Notes under the pieces: generated by a model
Told to the model about the DNA's origin: nothing
The model's input: the letters and a program-made list of their open reading frames with translations, nothing else
The model's database searches: none
Source of the DNA: an uncultured Flavobacteriaceae bacterium
Lineage (GTDB): Bacteria > Bacteroidota > Bacteroidia > Flavobacteriales > Flavobacteriaceae
Assembly: GCA_905182575.1 (NCBI GenBank)
Contig: CAJJCA010000003.1
Span: forward strand, 31,108-95,107
Reading direction: 5' to 3'
DNA length: 64,000 nt
Translations under genes and position numbers: made by a program
Shown here: positions 38,237 to 46,825 of the stretch, piece after piece
How positions within the stretch are numbered: position 1 is the first letter of the stretch
How the letters are laid out: every line of letters starts with the position of its first letter

Positions 38237-39275
38237 ATTTCATGAAGTTTTATTAAAAAAAAGGTTCCCTTTGGCAATCAGTCGCGGTGTGAGAGGAGAT
38301 TCTTCCAACCTTTTTGTGGCTTATCACCGAGAAGGAAACACGGGCTGGGGAGAAGCAGCTCCCGGGAAAAATGAAAATGCGGGTACTATAGCAGAAGTTA
38401 AAGAGCAATTAATTCAGCTGATTAAAAGTGGAATTGAAAACTTAAGCCCTCAAGAAATTACGCTAAAAGCACGAGAGATGAAAATTGCGCCTTGTGCCCT
38501 TGCAGGATTAGACATTGCTATTTGGGATTGGAAAGCCAAAAAAGCCAGTTTGCCGCTTCACCGTTTGTTAAACTTTCCGCTCCCTACAGTTCCTACTTCA
38601 GTTACGATAGGAATCAACACCCCAGAGGTCGTTAAACAGAGAATCCCTTTGTTGTTAGACGGAACTTCAATAAAGGCACTAAAGGTGAAACTAGGCTCTC
38701 CAGAGGGACTTGACGCGGACAAGGATATGTTTGCCCAGGTTTTGGAGAGCGCAAAAAAATATGATGTTAAACTGAGGGTCGATGCCAATGGCGGATGGAA
38801 TACGTCTGATGCAATTCACATGATGAAATGGCTCGCGGATAGAGGAGTGGACTACATAGAACAACCCCTTGAAGAAGGAAAGGAGGCCGAATTAAAATAT
38901 TTATTTCCCAATCGACCCCTCCCTATTTTCTTGGACGAATCCTGTCGTTATGCCGATGACATTCACAAATGGGCCAAACATGTAGACGGTGTGAACATAA
39001 AGCTTATGAAGTGTGGAGGCATCACAGAGGCTTTGAAAATAATTGAAACGGCTAAATCTTTTTCACTCAAAACGATGATTGGTTGTATGAGCGAATCTTC
39101 GGTGTCGATTGCAGCAGCAGCTTCTATTTCAGGTGCAATTGATCACATTGATCTTGATTCGCATTATAACTTAGCTCCAGATCCAGCCACTGGAGTTAGA
39201 ATGAGCGATGGAATTTCAATACAAGATCAGGTTTCCGGTCATGGGGGTGTTTTAAAAGAAAAGTATTATGCTTAA
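38226..39275 (+). CDS. dgcA: Enolase-superfamily epimerase, probable N-acetyl-D-glutamate racemase
   Basis: 349 residues, intact. Muconate-lactonising-type barrel with acid/base lysine in 'KALKVKLG' (residues 150-157), metal ligands in 'LRVDANGGW', 'YIEQPLEEG' and 'IFLDESC', and the second lysine in 'GVNIKLMKCGGI'. By motif it belongs to the Ala-Glu dipeptide epimerase group. The next gene overlaps by 8 bases and is a DUF1611 protein, the arrangement described for DgcA/DgcN in D-glutamate use by marine bacteria. I therefore favour N-acetyl-D-Glu racemase; L-Ala-D/L-Glu epimerase in murein peptide recycling is the alternative, and the VanZ neighbour does not decide it. Confidence 0.82.
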   Translation: MEIKFHEVLLKKRFPLAISRGVRGDSSNLFVAYHREGNTGWGEAAPGKNENAGTIAEVKEQLIQLIKSGIENLSPQEITLKAREMKIAPCALAGLDIAIWDWKAKKASLPLHRLLNFPLPTVPTSVTIGINTPEVVKQRIPLLLDGTSIKALKVKLGSPEGLDADKDMFAQVLESAKKYDVKLRVDANGGWNTSDAIHMMKWLADRGVDYIEQPLEEGKEAELKYLFPNRPLPIFLDESCRYADDIHKWAKHVDGVNIKLMKCGGITEALKIIETAKSFSLKTMIGCMSESSVSIAAAASISGAIDHIDLDSHYNLAPDPATGVRMSDGISIQDQVSGHGGVLKEKYYA

Positions 39276-40302
39276 ACCAGATCAAAAAGTTGCGGTTTTT
39301 ATGCAAGGTTACTTGCATAGCGATTTTGGAAAAATGGGATTGGGAGTTTTGCGTTATCTCACTAACCCGATTGTTGGTGTTATAGACTCGGACCATGCTG
39401 GGAGTAATATTAATTTAGAATACGATTTGGATAGGGATGTTCCCATCTGTGCCACCCTAAATGAAGTAATTGAAAAAGGCGCGGAGGTTTTGATATTGGG
39501 CATTGCTCCCTCAGGTGGGCAAATACCACAAAATTGGATGCCTGTGATTGAAGCAGCGATTCTGAAAGGTCTGAGCATTGTCAATGGTCTTCATGAGAGC
39601 TTGAATGATCAGTTTAATGAGAATCTACAAAATAGTGCAAATCAATGGATATGGGATTTAAGAATACCCCAGTTTGTTCCTGACATTGCAACGGCTAAAG
39701 CTAGCGATTTACCCAACAAAAGAGTTTTGATGATTGGCACCGATATGGCAGTTGGAAAGATGACTGCCGGCTTAGAAATTTATCATTGGGCAAAACAAAG
39801 AAAAATTAATACTGGATTTATTGCTACAGGTCAAATTGGCATCACAATCATGGGGAAAGGCGTTCCGCTTGATGCGCTAAAAGTTGACCATGCCTGTGGC
39901 GCAATTGAACAATTGGTACTCGATCAAAAAGATAATGATTTATTAATTATAGAAGGGCAAGGATCTCTTCTTCATCCTGGGAGCACTGCAACATTGCCAT
40001 TAATGCGAGGGAGTTGCCCAACCCATATGATTTTATGTCATCGTGCTGACAAAACCACCTTGAGGAATCCTGAATCAATTCAAATCCCTAACCTAAAAGA
40101 ATTCATCCAATTGAATGAAGCCATGGCATCCGCTTGCGGAACTTATGGACATCCCAAAGTAATCGGAATTGCATTAAACACCGCCAAGCTTTCTTTAGAT
40201 GAGGCCAGAGAAAGTATTCGAAAAGTTGAGAAGGAAACTGGACTCCCCGTTACTGATGTCATTCGGTTTGGGGTTGAAAAAATAATGCAAGGACTACTTT
40301 AA
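39268..40302 (+). CDS. dgcN: DUF1611 protein, probable D-glutamate N-acetyltransferase
   Basis: 344 residues. An N-terminal Rossmann-like domain (VGVIDSDHAGSNINLEYDLD, 'ILGIAPSGGQIP') is followed by a P-loop domain with 'MIGTDMAVGKMTAGLEIYHW' and 'LLIIEGQGSLLHPG'. This is the full DUF1611 architecture; the founding studied member, DgcN, acetylates D-Glu. Its coupling with the epimerase (8-base overlap) suggests conversion of D-Glu to N-acetyl-L-Glu. If instead the partner is a dipeptide epimerase, DUF1611 would have another role in peptide recycling. Confidence 0.82.
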   Translation: MLKPDQKVAVFMQGYLHSDFGKMGLGVLRYLTNPIVGVIDSDHAGSNINLEYDLDRDVPICATLNEVIEKGAEVLILGIAPSGGQIPQNWMPVIEAAILKGLSIVNGLHESLNDQFNENLQNSANQWIWDLRIPQFVPDIATAKASDLPNKRVLMIGTDMAVGKMTAGLEIYHWAKQRKINTGFIATGQIGITIMGKGVPLDALKVDHACGAIEQLVLDQKDNDLLIIEGQGSLLHPGSTATLPLMRGSCPTHMILCHRADKTTLRNPESIQIPNLKEFIQLNEAMASACGTYGHPKVIGIALNTAKLSLDEARESIRKVEKETGLPVTDVIRFGVEKIMQGLL

Positions 40303-40303
40303 A

Positions 40304-40753
40304 TCACTTACAATGATGGTCTGCTGCTCGGGTGGCAATCTGATTGTCTGGCTTAACATTAACTTTATATCCCAACGAGTTTGCCCAACCCTTGGTTGCT
40401 GCAATTAACTTATGAGATTTAAAACTCTCGTCACTGTTATAATCCATATCAATCTCTACACGGACATTGACTTGATGGGTCAGCCACTCTGCTACATCAA
40501 TGCTCATTTCTGCTTCTTTCCAAAGACGCGTCCAAATGTCTTTATTTACGGATTCAATTTTTTTATTTAAAATATAATGAACGCCTCTACTTCCAAATCG
40601 GTAGGCGATCACTGTTGCATATTTAGTTTTTTTACCCACATTTTGAGAATCCGTTCCTATGTGCATTTGAACGTTCGGATAGTCTTTCAGAATTTTCAGG
40701 GTGTGCGCAATGGGATCAATTCTATTTTCTTTGATATCTTTAAAAATTTTCAT
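40304..40753 (-). CDS. YkuK family RNase H-like protein
   Basis: 149 residues, intact. The fold starts 'MHIGTDSQNVGKKTKYATVI' (Asp of the RNase H-like active site), then 'YRFGSRGVHYILNKKI' and 'VRVEIDMDYNSDESFKSHKL', with 'GYKVNVKPDNQIATRAADHH' at the end, all features of the DUF458/YkuK family. Family function is unknown; a nuclease-like fold is predicted. Its stop lies one base after the convergent dgcN stop. Confidence 0.85.
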   Translation of the reverse strand: MKIFKDIKENRIDPIAHTLKILKDYPNVQMHIGTDSQNVGKKTKYATVIAYRFGSRGVHYILNKKIESVNKDIWTRLWKEAEMSIDVAEWLTHQVNVRVEIDMDYNSDESFKSHKLIAATKGWANSLGYKVNVKPDNQIATRAADHHCK

Positions 40754-40820
40754 AAATAAAAACCTGTGTTAGCAAAGCACATTAAAAAAAATGGCTTTAT
40801 TTTTAACCTAAAATATAAAG

Positions 40821-41256
40821 ATGCTTGAAATTGTATTTAACATTTTTAACACCGGAATAATAATTTTTTGGATGATATTATTTTTTCTTCCCAAAACAAC
40901 AAATCACCCGAAAGATAACAAATTATCCATGGGTACCTCTGGCAGTCGCTTTGGGATATGTTTATTTTTTATTAAATGCTGAAGGCGCAATGTCTGGAGA
41001 TTTCACTTCACTAGAAGGGCTAACTGTGATGTTTCAAAATGCCACACCCGAAGGAGTTGCAGCAGGATGGCTTCACTACTTAGCCTTCGATTTTTGGGTA
41101 GGCTGTTGGATGCTTAAAGACAGTCAGCAAAGAAAACTTAAACATGGATATGTGATTCTCCCTTTGGGGTTTACTTTTATTTTGGGTCCTGTAGGAATTT
41201 TGTTTTACACTATCATTTTGGGTTTAAATAATAAACTAAAATCAAAATCGAATTGA
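40821..41256 (+). CDS. ABA4-like (DUF4281) membrane protein, frameshifted
   Basis: 'MLEIVFNIFNTGIIIFWMIL' begins the protein; after one indel near 40925 it continues 'YPWVPLAVALGYVYFLLNAE', 'DFTSLEGLTVMFQNATPEGV', 'AAGWLHYLAFDFWVGCWMLK' and 'GFTFILGPVGILFYTIILGL'. These match the DUF4281/ABA4 family (named from a plant neoxanthin-synthesis factor); in bacteria the function is unknown. About 145 residues, four helices. Confidence 0.82.
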
Positions 41257-41438
41257 CCACCTCCTTACTATTATTATCAACTGCATTTGCAGTGGCCTTT
41301 GGCGCATTGGGCGCTCATTTGTCAGTTAAAAAGGGAAGATCACATCGTTTTGGATTTTTTATTGGTTTTCTCTTTGGTGTTTTTGGGATTTTGTCACTTT
41401 TGATTATTTCGAATAAGTCTAAAGAAATTGATAAATAG
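41253..41438 (+). CDS. Small membrane protein, 61 residues
   Basis: TTG start overlapping the DUF4281 stop by 4 bases. Two predicted helices: 'LLLLSTAFAVAFGALGAHLS' and 'FGFFIGFLFGVFGILSLLII', with basic residues between. Probably co-translated with DUF4281. Unknown function. Confidence 0.55.
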   Translation: MTTSLLLLSTAFAVAFGALGAHLSVKKGRSHRFGFFIGFLFGVFGILSLLIISNKSKEIDK

Positions 41439-41454
41439 TATTTAAACCTTAATC

Positions 41455-41622
41455 GTGAATTTTAAAAAAATATTTAGAATTATTATTCTTCTCTTGGCGG
41501 GGGTCTGTTTTTATGTGGTTTATTTAATGCACTCGAAACTTTCTTTCATTGACACCCCTTATCTTTTTGGGGGGATTGTATTGTTTCTTTTTGGACTATT
41601 GCTTTTTAGAAAGAAAAAGTAA
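41455..41622 (+). CDS. Small two-helix membrane protein, 55 residues
   Basis: GTG at 41455, 'NFKKIFRIIILLLAGVCFYV' and 'YLFGGIVLFLFGLLLFRKKK', typical two-helix hairpin with basic ends. It follows the previous small gene by 16 bases and likely shares its transcript. No family recognised. Confidence 0.5.
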   Translation: MNFKKIFRIIILLLAGVCFYVVYLMHSKLSFIDTPYLFGGIVLFLFGLLLFRKKK

Positions 41623-41635
41623 ATTTTAAAGCCAA

Positions 41636-42337
41636 TTATTCTTTAACAATAATAAAAGTAGCCTTTACGCCAGTCGCAAGATTCCATTGGTTTGCAGCCG
41701 TCAAATTTCCTGCCTCATCGTACACCCTCACTTCTGCGGTGTTAGGGCCTGAGGTCCCCTGATTTAGGGCGATAAAGTCGATTTTATTAAACCCAGGAAC
41801 TAATTCGACAACCAGACCGACGAATCGTTCCACTAATAAAACATTGGCTCGAATCACGTCATCATTGTGAAGAATTCTCACCCGATCACCGTCAGGATAT
41901 TCATGATCTCTAAAAATTATTCTCACATCGTCACCCTCAACCCGATAATCACCGAGATACTGATTGGATTTATAATTATTGGGATTCTTATCATCCTCTC
42001 CTTTTTTGCCCTTTAATTTTGTCAGATAATAATCTCCAGGATCAAGAAACTTTTCTTGATTCTCCATGTTTATCTTTGGGTTGTTGTTTTTCGGTGAGGA
42101 AATGTCCAGTGGTTTGTTTAAAAAGTCACCTTTTAGAAAGGGGCTTTCTTCTGGAACCTCGAAAAGTGATTTTTCGTCTGGGTAGGAAGGAAATTTTACG
42201 GTACTATTATTTTCGTCAAATTGAGCAGAAACCCTAAATACAAAAAAAGAAAAACACATCACCACACAAAGATTAAACCTAGACATCATTAATGCTGTGG
42301 GCTTGATTTCAGATGGATTAATTGTTTTTTTAGTCAT
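41636..42337 (-). CDS. Secreted hypothetical protein
   Basis: Start placed at ATG 42337 (MTKKTINPSEIKPTALMMSR), with a hydrophobic signal 'CVVMCFSFFVFRVSAQ'; a further upstream ATG lacks support. The mature part is acidic and Lys-rich at first (EKFLDPGDYYLTKLKGKKGE), then all-beta: 'DDVRIIFRDHEYPDGDRVRI', 'VVELVPGFNKIDFIALNQGT' and 'ATGVKATFIIVKE'. The C-terminal region looks like a small jelly-roll or Ig-like fold seen in Flavobacteriaceae secreted proteins. Function unknown. Confidence 0.65.
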   Translation of the reverse strand: MTKKTINPSEIKPTALMMSRFNLCVVMCFSFFVFRVSAQFDENNSTVKFPSYPDEKSLFEVPEESPFLKGDFLNKPLDISSPKNNNPKINMENQEKFLDPGDYYLTKLKGKKGEDDKNPNNYKSNQYLGDYRVEGDDVRIIFRDHEYPDGDRVRILHNDDVIRANVLLVERFVGLVVELVPGFNKIDFIALNQGTSGPNTAEVRVYDEAGNLTAANQWNLATGVKATFIIVKE

Positions 42338-42461
42338 GTTTAAAATATATTTAGACACTACAAACCTAGTTTGAAATTGCGAAACATCGAGTTTCTTTAA
42401 CAAGATTTTGTAGGCATTTCAATCAAAAAATGTAAATTCGGACCTACAAAAACATCTTAAC

Positions 42462-44273
42462 ATGCAATTATCAGGTCTCGACTGGACAATTATAGCTACT
42501 TTTTTTTCTATCACTTTGTTTATCGGAGTCTACGTCTCCAAAAAAGCAGGAACCTCTTCAAATGAATTTTTTCTTTCGGGAAGGAACATGCCCTGGTGGT
42601 TGTTGGGGATATCAATGGTTGCAACGACTTTTTCAACAGATACTCCAAACCTTGTTACAGACATTGTGAGAAATAACGGTGTCTCCGGAAACTGGGTCTG
42701 GTGGGCTTTTTTAATTACAGGATTATTGACGGTTTTTGTTTATGCGAAATTGTGGCGTAAATCAAACGTTAATACAGATATTGAATTTTATGAATTTCGT
42801 TATGGTGGTAAACCCGCAAGTTTTTTAAGAAAATTTAGAGCCGTTTATTTAGGGGTAATATTCAATGTGATCACGATGTCTTCCGTAACCCTAGCAGCTA
42901 TTAAAATTGGTGGAATTATGCTAGGACTAGAGCCATGGCAAACAGTAATCAGCGCAGGTTTAGTCACCGTAACTTTTAGTGCATTGGGAGGCTTTAGGGG
43001 AGTAGTTTATACTGACTTTCTTTTGTTCTTTGTCGCAATGGCGGGCTCGATAGGAGCAGCCTATTATTTGGTGAATATTCCCGAAGTAGGAGGAATACAA
43101 GCCTTGTTGGCCAACGAAAATGTAGCGGATAAACTTTCAATACTACCTGATTTTTCTGATGCTGATGCGATGATAACTCTATTGATTATTCCCCTTGCGG
43201 TGCAATGGTGGAGTTCTTGGTATCCAGGAGCTGAGCCAGGTGGAGGAGGTTATATCGCCCAAAGAATGTTGGCTTCTAAAAATGAAAATCACGCTATTGG
43301 AGCAACCTTGTTCTTTAATATTATGCACTATGCATTACGCCCTTGGCCTTGGATTTTGGTTGCCTTGGCTTCTTTAGTTGTCTTCCCTGATTTGGCAAGT
43401 ATCAAAGATGCATTCCCGAATATCGCCGATGACAAACTGGGGCATGATCTTGCTTACTCAGCAATGTTGGTTAAACTTCCAACGGGATTATTAGGACTTG
43501 TGTTGGCTTCTTTAATTGCGGCTTACATGAGCACAATCTCAACGCAATTGAACTGGGGTTCGTCCTACATGGTATTTGATTTTTACAAAAATCAAATTAA
43601 TCCCAATGCATCCGAAAAAAGATTGGTTGCTGTAGGAAGAATATCAACAGTAGTTTTGATGATTCTTAGTGCAATGCTAGCATTGTTGCTTCAAAGTGCA
43701 TTACAGATATTTGACATACTGTTAACCTTTGGAGCAGGAACCGGTTTGATTTTTATACTTCGATGGTTTTGGTGGCGAATCAATGCGTGGAGTGAAATCT
43801 CCGCAATGTTTTCCTCTGGGATTGTATCTATTTTATTAAAACTAACCCCTTTAGGCACCTTCTTCTTTGGTGCTGAACGTGGCTTAATGCCAAGCTGGTC
43901 TGAGTTTCCAATGATCGTTTTGGTCACTTCTGTTATTTGGGTTGGCGTCACCTATCTTACACAGCCCGAAAGTAACGAAGTCCTCCAATCTTTTTATAAG
44001 AAAATCCAGCCAGGAGGTCCAGGGTGGGATAAGGTATTGAAAGATGCTGAAGCTGAGAACATAGTTATAAAAGACAAAGATGTAGAATGGAGTGTCCCTT
44101 CGGGAATACTTGCAATGCTCTTGGGTTGTGGAATGATCTATAGCGCGATGTTTGCAACTGGCTACTGGATTTATGGTGAGCAACAGAATGCCATGATCGC
44201 GACCACAGGAGCGGTGATTTCTGGCTTTTTCTTAATCAAGATTTGGAAAAAAATCAAGGTAAACGTCCTGTAG
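42462..44273 (+). CDS. Sodium:solute symporter family protein
   Basis: 603 residues, intact, about 14 membrane helices. SSS hallmarks: 'FLSGRNMPWWLLGISMVATT' near residue 40, sodium-site region 'FSALGGFRGVVYTDFLLFFV' and 'GLLGLVLASLIAAYMSTIST'. It imports sugars, organic acids or amino acids with Na+ across the inner membrane. The gene is divergent from the secreted protein and convergent with the Tat-exported propeller. With nearby glycan-degrading genes a sugar or uronate substrate is plausible but not shown. Confidence 0.93.
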   Translation: MQLSGLDWTIIATFFSITLFIGVYVSKKAGTSSNEFFLSGRNMPWWLLGISMVATTFSTDTPNLVTDIVRNNGVSGNWVWWAFLITGLLTVFVYAKLWRKSNVNTDIEFYEFRYGGKPASFLRKFRAVYLGVIFNVITMSSVTLAAIKIGGIMLGLEPWQTVISAGLVTVTFSALGGFRGVVYTDFLLFFVAMAGSIGAAYYLVNIPEVGGIQALLANENVADKLSILPDFSDADAMITLLIIPLAVQWWSSWYPGAEPGGGGYIAQRMLASKNENHAIGATLFFNIMHYALRPWPWILVALASLVVFPDLASIKDAFPNIADDKLGHDLAYSAMLVKLPTGLLGLVLASLIAAYMSTISTQLNWGSSYMVFDFYKNQINPNASEKRLVAVGRISTVVLMILSAMLALLLQSALQIFDILLTFGAGTGLIFILRWFWWRINAWSEISAMFSSGIVSILLKLTPLGTFFFGAERGLMPSWSEFPMIVLVTSVIWVGVTYLTQPESNEVLQSFYKKIQPGGPGWDKVLKDAEAENIVIKDKDVEWSVPSGILAMLLGCGMIYSAMFATGYWIYGEQQNAMIATTGAVISGFFLIKIWKKIKVNVL

Positions 44274-44285
44274 TTTTTTATTACT

Positions 44286-45557
44286 TTATAATGAAATAAT
44301 AAATAACTGTCGAATCCCGTTTTTATCCAATCCAGAAACTAAGATTTGATTGCTTTCTCGATTCCATCGAGGGGCGGGATCTATCCTGAGGTCTTTTTTA
44401 TAAACACCTGTGTTAAACTCTGGTGTATTTGCCCATTCGCCGGATTTGAGATCGAAAATCGTGTAATTATTTTTCCCATTTAAGCTGTAACCATTGACGA
44501 AAAGTTTCGAGTTGGGAGAGAGGCTCACATCACCTGAAGGATCTGGAAATGAAACTTCATCTCCGATGTTTCTTATAATTTCTTTAGAAAGGATGTCATA
44601 AACCACTTGCCTTCCGTTTTGACTCCCAATGATTTCTGTTCCATTTCCCCATTCAGGATGTCCCCCAATGTGTGAATGACCTGCCGTGAAATTGGTGCCG
44701 TCAAATCTAATGCTACAAGCTGCATTGAGCCCTTCTTTTCCATCCTTGTCAGATTTCCAACCAGCGCGAACAAAGAAATAAATCCACTCACCGGTTCTGT
44801 TCCAGAGGGTGTGATTGATAAAAAGATTTCTGCCTTTCGCTTGAAAACCCTTTTTTTCAAGCTCCTCTGCCATTCGTTTGAAAGAAACCAGTAACTTCTT
44901 TTTCCCAGACTTGATGTCAACATGAATAATCCCATCATCTTTGGGCGCATTAAATCCTGTAGTCCAATCTGTTGCATCTTTATATCCAGTTACTGGTCTT
45001 AGGCGTGCCATTCGAGCATAATTAATCCCTAGAAAAGATTTTCCCAAGGGGCAAACGCCGCTATTTCCGAAAGAGCGATGTCCGTATCGATATTCTCTAA
45101 TGCGCTTTTTTTTGTTGACATCATAACATACCGTAAATACAACTCCCGTTTTTGGATCGCGATCGTTAAAAAAGAATTCATCCTGTGGGGCATCAGGATT
45201 CCAATATAACATTGTTCCCTGCTGATGGTTCCAACCTAAGCTTTCGTCTAATTTTTCAATTTTATTGAACTCACCAGTTTTTATATTTGGGTCTATAATC
45301 GACAAAGTTGCAGCTTCATTTTTACCAGGAAGATGATCGTGAAATGGCGACGACATACATAAGATTCGGTCTCCGTTTTTACTCCAGGGGATGGTTAATG
45401 ATTGCCCAATATATCCAAAAAAGTGATGGTTTTTCCCTCTAGTAATTTGTTTAACTGTTATATTAAATTTTGAATTATTAAGTAGATTTATGGGAGGGAC
45501 TATTGCTGATCCTAAAGTAAGCCTTCCAGTATTTTTAATAAAGACTCTACGATTCAT
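44286..45557 (-). CDS. Tat-exported beta-propeller protein, oligogalacturonate lyase-like
   Basis: 423 residues. N-terminus 'MNRRVFIKNTGRLTLGSAIV' carries a twin-arginine-like signal. The rest forms seven-bladed propeller repeats with 'SLTIPWSKNGDRILCMSSPF', 'LGWNHQQGTMLYWNPDAPQD', 'GHSHIGGHPEWGNGTEIIGS' and 'GDVSLSPNSKLFVNGYSL'. The clustered His (GHSHIGGHPEW) resemble the Mn-binding site of PL22 oligogalacturonate lyases. Function as a periplasmic uronide lyase is therefore possible; a TolB-like sugar-binding role is the alternative. The neighbour is the symporter. Confidence 0.72.
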   Translation of the reverse strand: MNRRVFIKNTGRLTLGSAIVPPINLLNNSKFNITVKQITRGKNHHFFGYIGQSLTIPWSKNGDRILCMSSPFHDHLPGKNEAATLSIIDPNIKTGEFNKIEKLDESLGWNHQQGTMLYWNPDAPQDEFFFNDRDPKTGVVFTVCYDVNKKKRIREYRYGHRSFGNSGVCPLGKSFLGINYARMARLRPVTGYKDATDWTTGFNAPKDDGIIHVDIKSGKKKLLVSFKRMAEELEKKGFQAKGRNLFINHTLWNRTGEWIYFFVRAGWKSDKDGKEGLNAACSIRFDGTNFTAGHSHIGGHPEWGNGTEIIGSQNGRQVVYDILSKEIIRNIGDEVSFPDPSGDVSLSPNSKLFVNGYSLNGKNNYTIFDLKSGEWANTPEFNTGVYKKDLRIDPAPRWNRESNQILVSGLDKNGIRQLFIISL

Positions 45558-45583
45558 TTTTTGATTAAATATAATAATCTAAC

Positions 45584-45724
45584 TCAATTTGTCAAAATCT
45601 CATTGATCATATCTCTGGCGGTCATCATTTTTATTTTATGAACAGCGTCTTTATAATCTCCTGTTTCAATTTTTTTATTAAATAACTCAAGTAGTTGCTG
45701 AGCGGAAAGTGAATTGTTTTGCAT
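45584..45724 (-). CDS. Small helical protein, 46 residues
   Basis: ATG 45724, 'MQNNSLSAQQLLELFNKKIE', then 'TGDYKDAVHKIKMMTARDMI'. A short TPR-like helix pair. It is 12 bases downstream of the pirin gene on the same strand, so it may be its operon partner. No family known. Confidence 0.45.
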   Translation of the reverse strand: MQNNSLSAQQLLELFNKKIETGDYKDAVHKIKMMTARDMINEILTN

Positions 45725-45736
45725 TATTTTGATTGA

Positions 45737-46451
45737 TTAAAATTTCATAGGAACTTCTACGAGTAACACTTTAGACTGAGGTTGCACAGTAAAACGGATA
45801 GTTTCCGTATCCCAGATCCCAATAGCATCACGCTTTTTAAGGCTTTCTCCCTCCACATTCAACGAGCCTTCAATAACAAAAACATAAACACCGTTTCCAG
45901 GTTTTTTTATTGTGTAGACCAGAGATTTCTCAACATCAAATTCCCCTAAATGAAACCAAGTGTCTTGATGAACCCACATTCCTTCATCTTCCGAGTTGGG
46001 GGACAAAACTTGATAAAAGTCATTTGGCTTTTTTAAATCCCTGACGGACATCTGATCATATCGAGGCGTCACATTTTGTTTTTTAGGAAAAACCCACAAC
46101 TGTAAAACCTTTACCGCTTGGTCAGCATTTTTGTTGTATTCGCTATGGTGAACACCAGTGCCAGCGCTCATTACCTGAATTTCTCCTTCATTTATCACTC
46201 CAATGTTCCCCATGCTGTCTTTGTGCTCTAGATCGCCTTCCAGAGGAATCGTTATGATTTCCATATTTTCATGGGGATGGGTTCCAAAACCCATGCCTGC
46301 AGCAATTGTGTCGTCATTCAACACCCTTAGGGCTCCGAAATTCATTCGCTCCGGATTATGGTAATTGGCAAAACTAAAGGAATGGTTGGCATTGAGCCAG
46401 CCATGAGTTCGCGTTTCCTCTTGTTTCAGCCGCGTGAAAAGCTTTTTTCAT
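45737..46451 (-). CDS. Pirin family protein, frameshifted near the start
   Basis: ATG 46451 gives 'MKKA', and after one indel 'LFTRLKQEETRTHGWLNANH'. The bicupin has the metal motif 'FGTHPHENMEIITIPLEG' and 'VMSAGTGVHHSEYN' (His and Glu ligands), then 'VLQLWVFPKKQNVTPRYDQM' and a second cupin half. About 238 residues, normal for pirin. Family members bind iron and include quercetinase-like enzymes and regulators; role here unknown. Confidence 0.88.
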
Positions 46452-46490
46452 AATTAACGTCATTACAATAGTTGTACATACAAATATAAT

Positions 46491-46736
46491 TTATTTCTTC
46501 TTATCTTCAATTTTTTTATTTGCCTCAGCAACCGTATTAATTAATTCACTTTTTGCGTCAAGGTATTCAATAAGTTCTTTCACTTTTTCTTCGGCTTGCT
46601 GAATCTCTGCCGCCTTGCTTTTCTCTTCAGCGATTGTTGTTTTAATTTCTTTATAAGTAGTTATAGCAAAACCCATTATAATAGCAACTGCAGCAAGGAT
46701 GGCAATAATTTCTTCAGTTGAGTCTAAGTTTAGCAT
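46491..46736 (-). CDS. Small membrane-anchored coiled-coil protein
   Basis: 81 residues. One membrane helix 'IIAILAAVAIIMGFAITTYK' is followed by a Lys/Glu-rich coiled coil (EEKSKAAEIQQAEEKVKELI) to the end. No family recognised. The gene lies between pirin and the TonB receptor and is transcribed towards pirin. Confidence 0.6.
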   Translation of the reverse strand: MLNLDSTEEIIAILAAVAIIMGFAITTYKEIKTTIAEEKSKAAEIQQAEEKVKELIEYLDAKSELINTVAEANKKIEDKKK

Positions 46737-46825
46737 GGCTTGAAATTTGAGTTAAAAATAACAATTCATGCGATTTATTAAGTACTTCTTCCTATTTATC
46801 ACTCAAATTATTTATTTTCGAGCTC

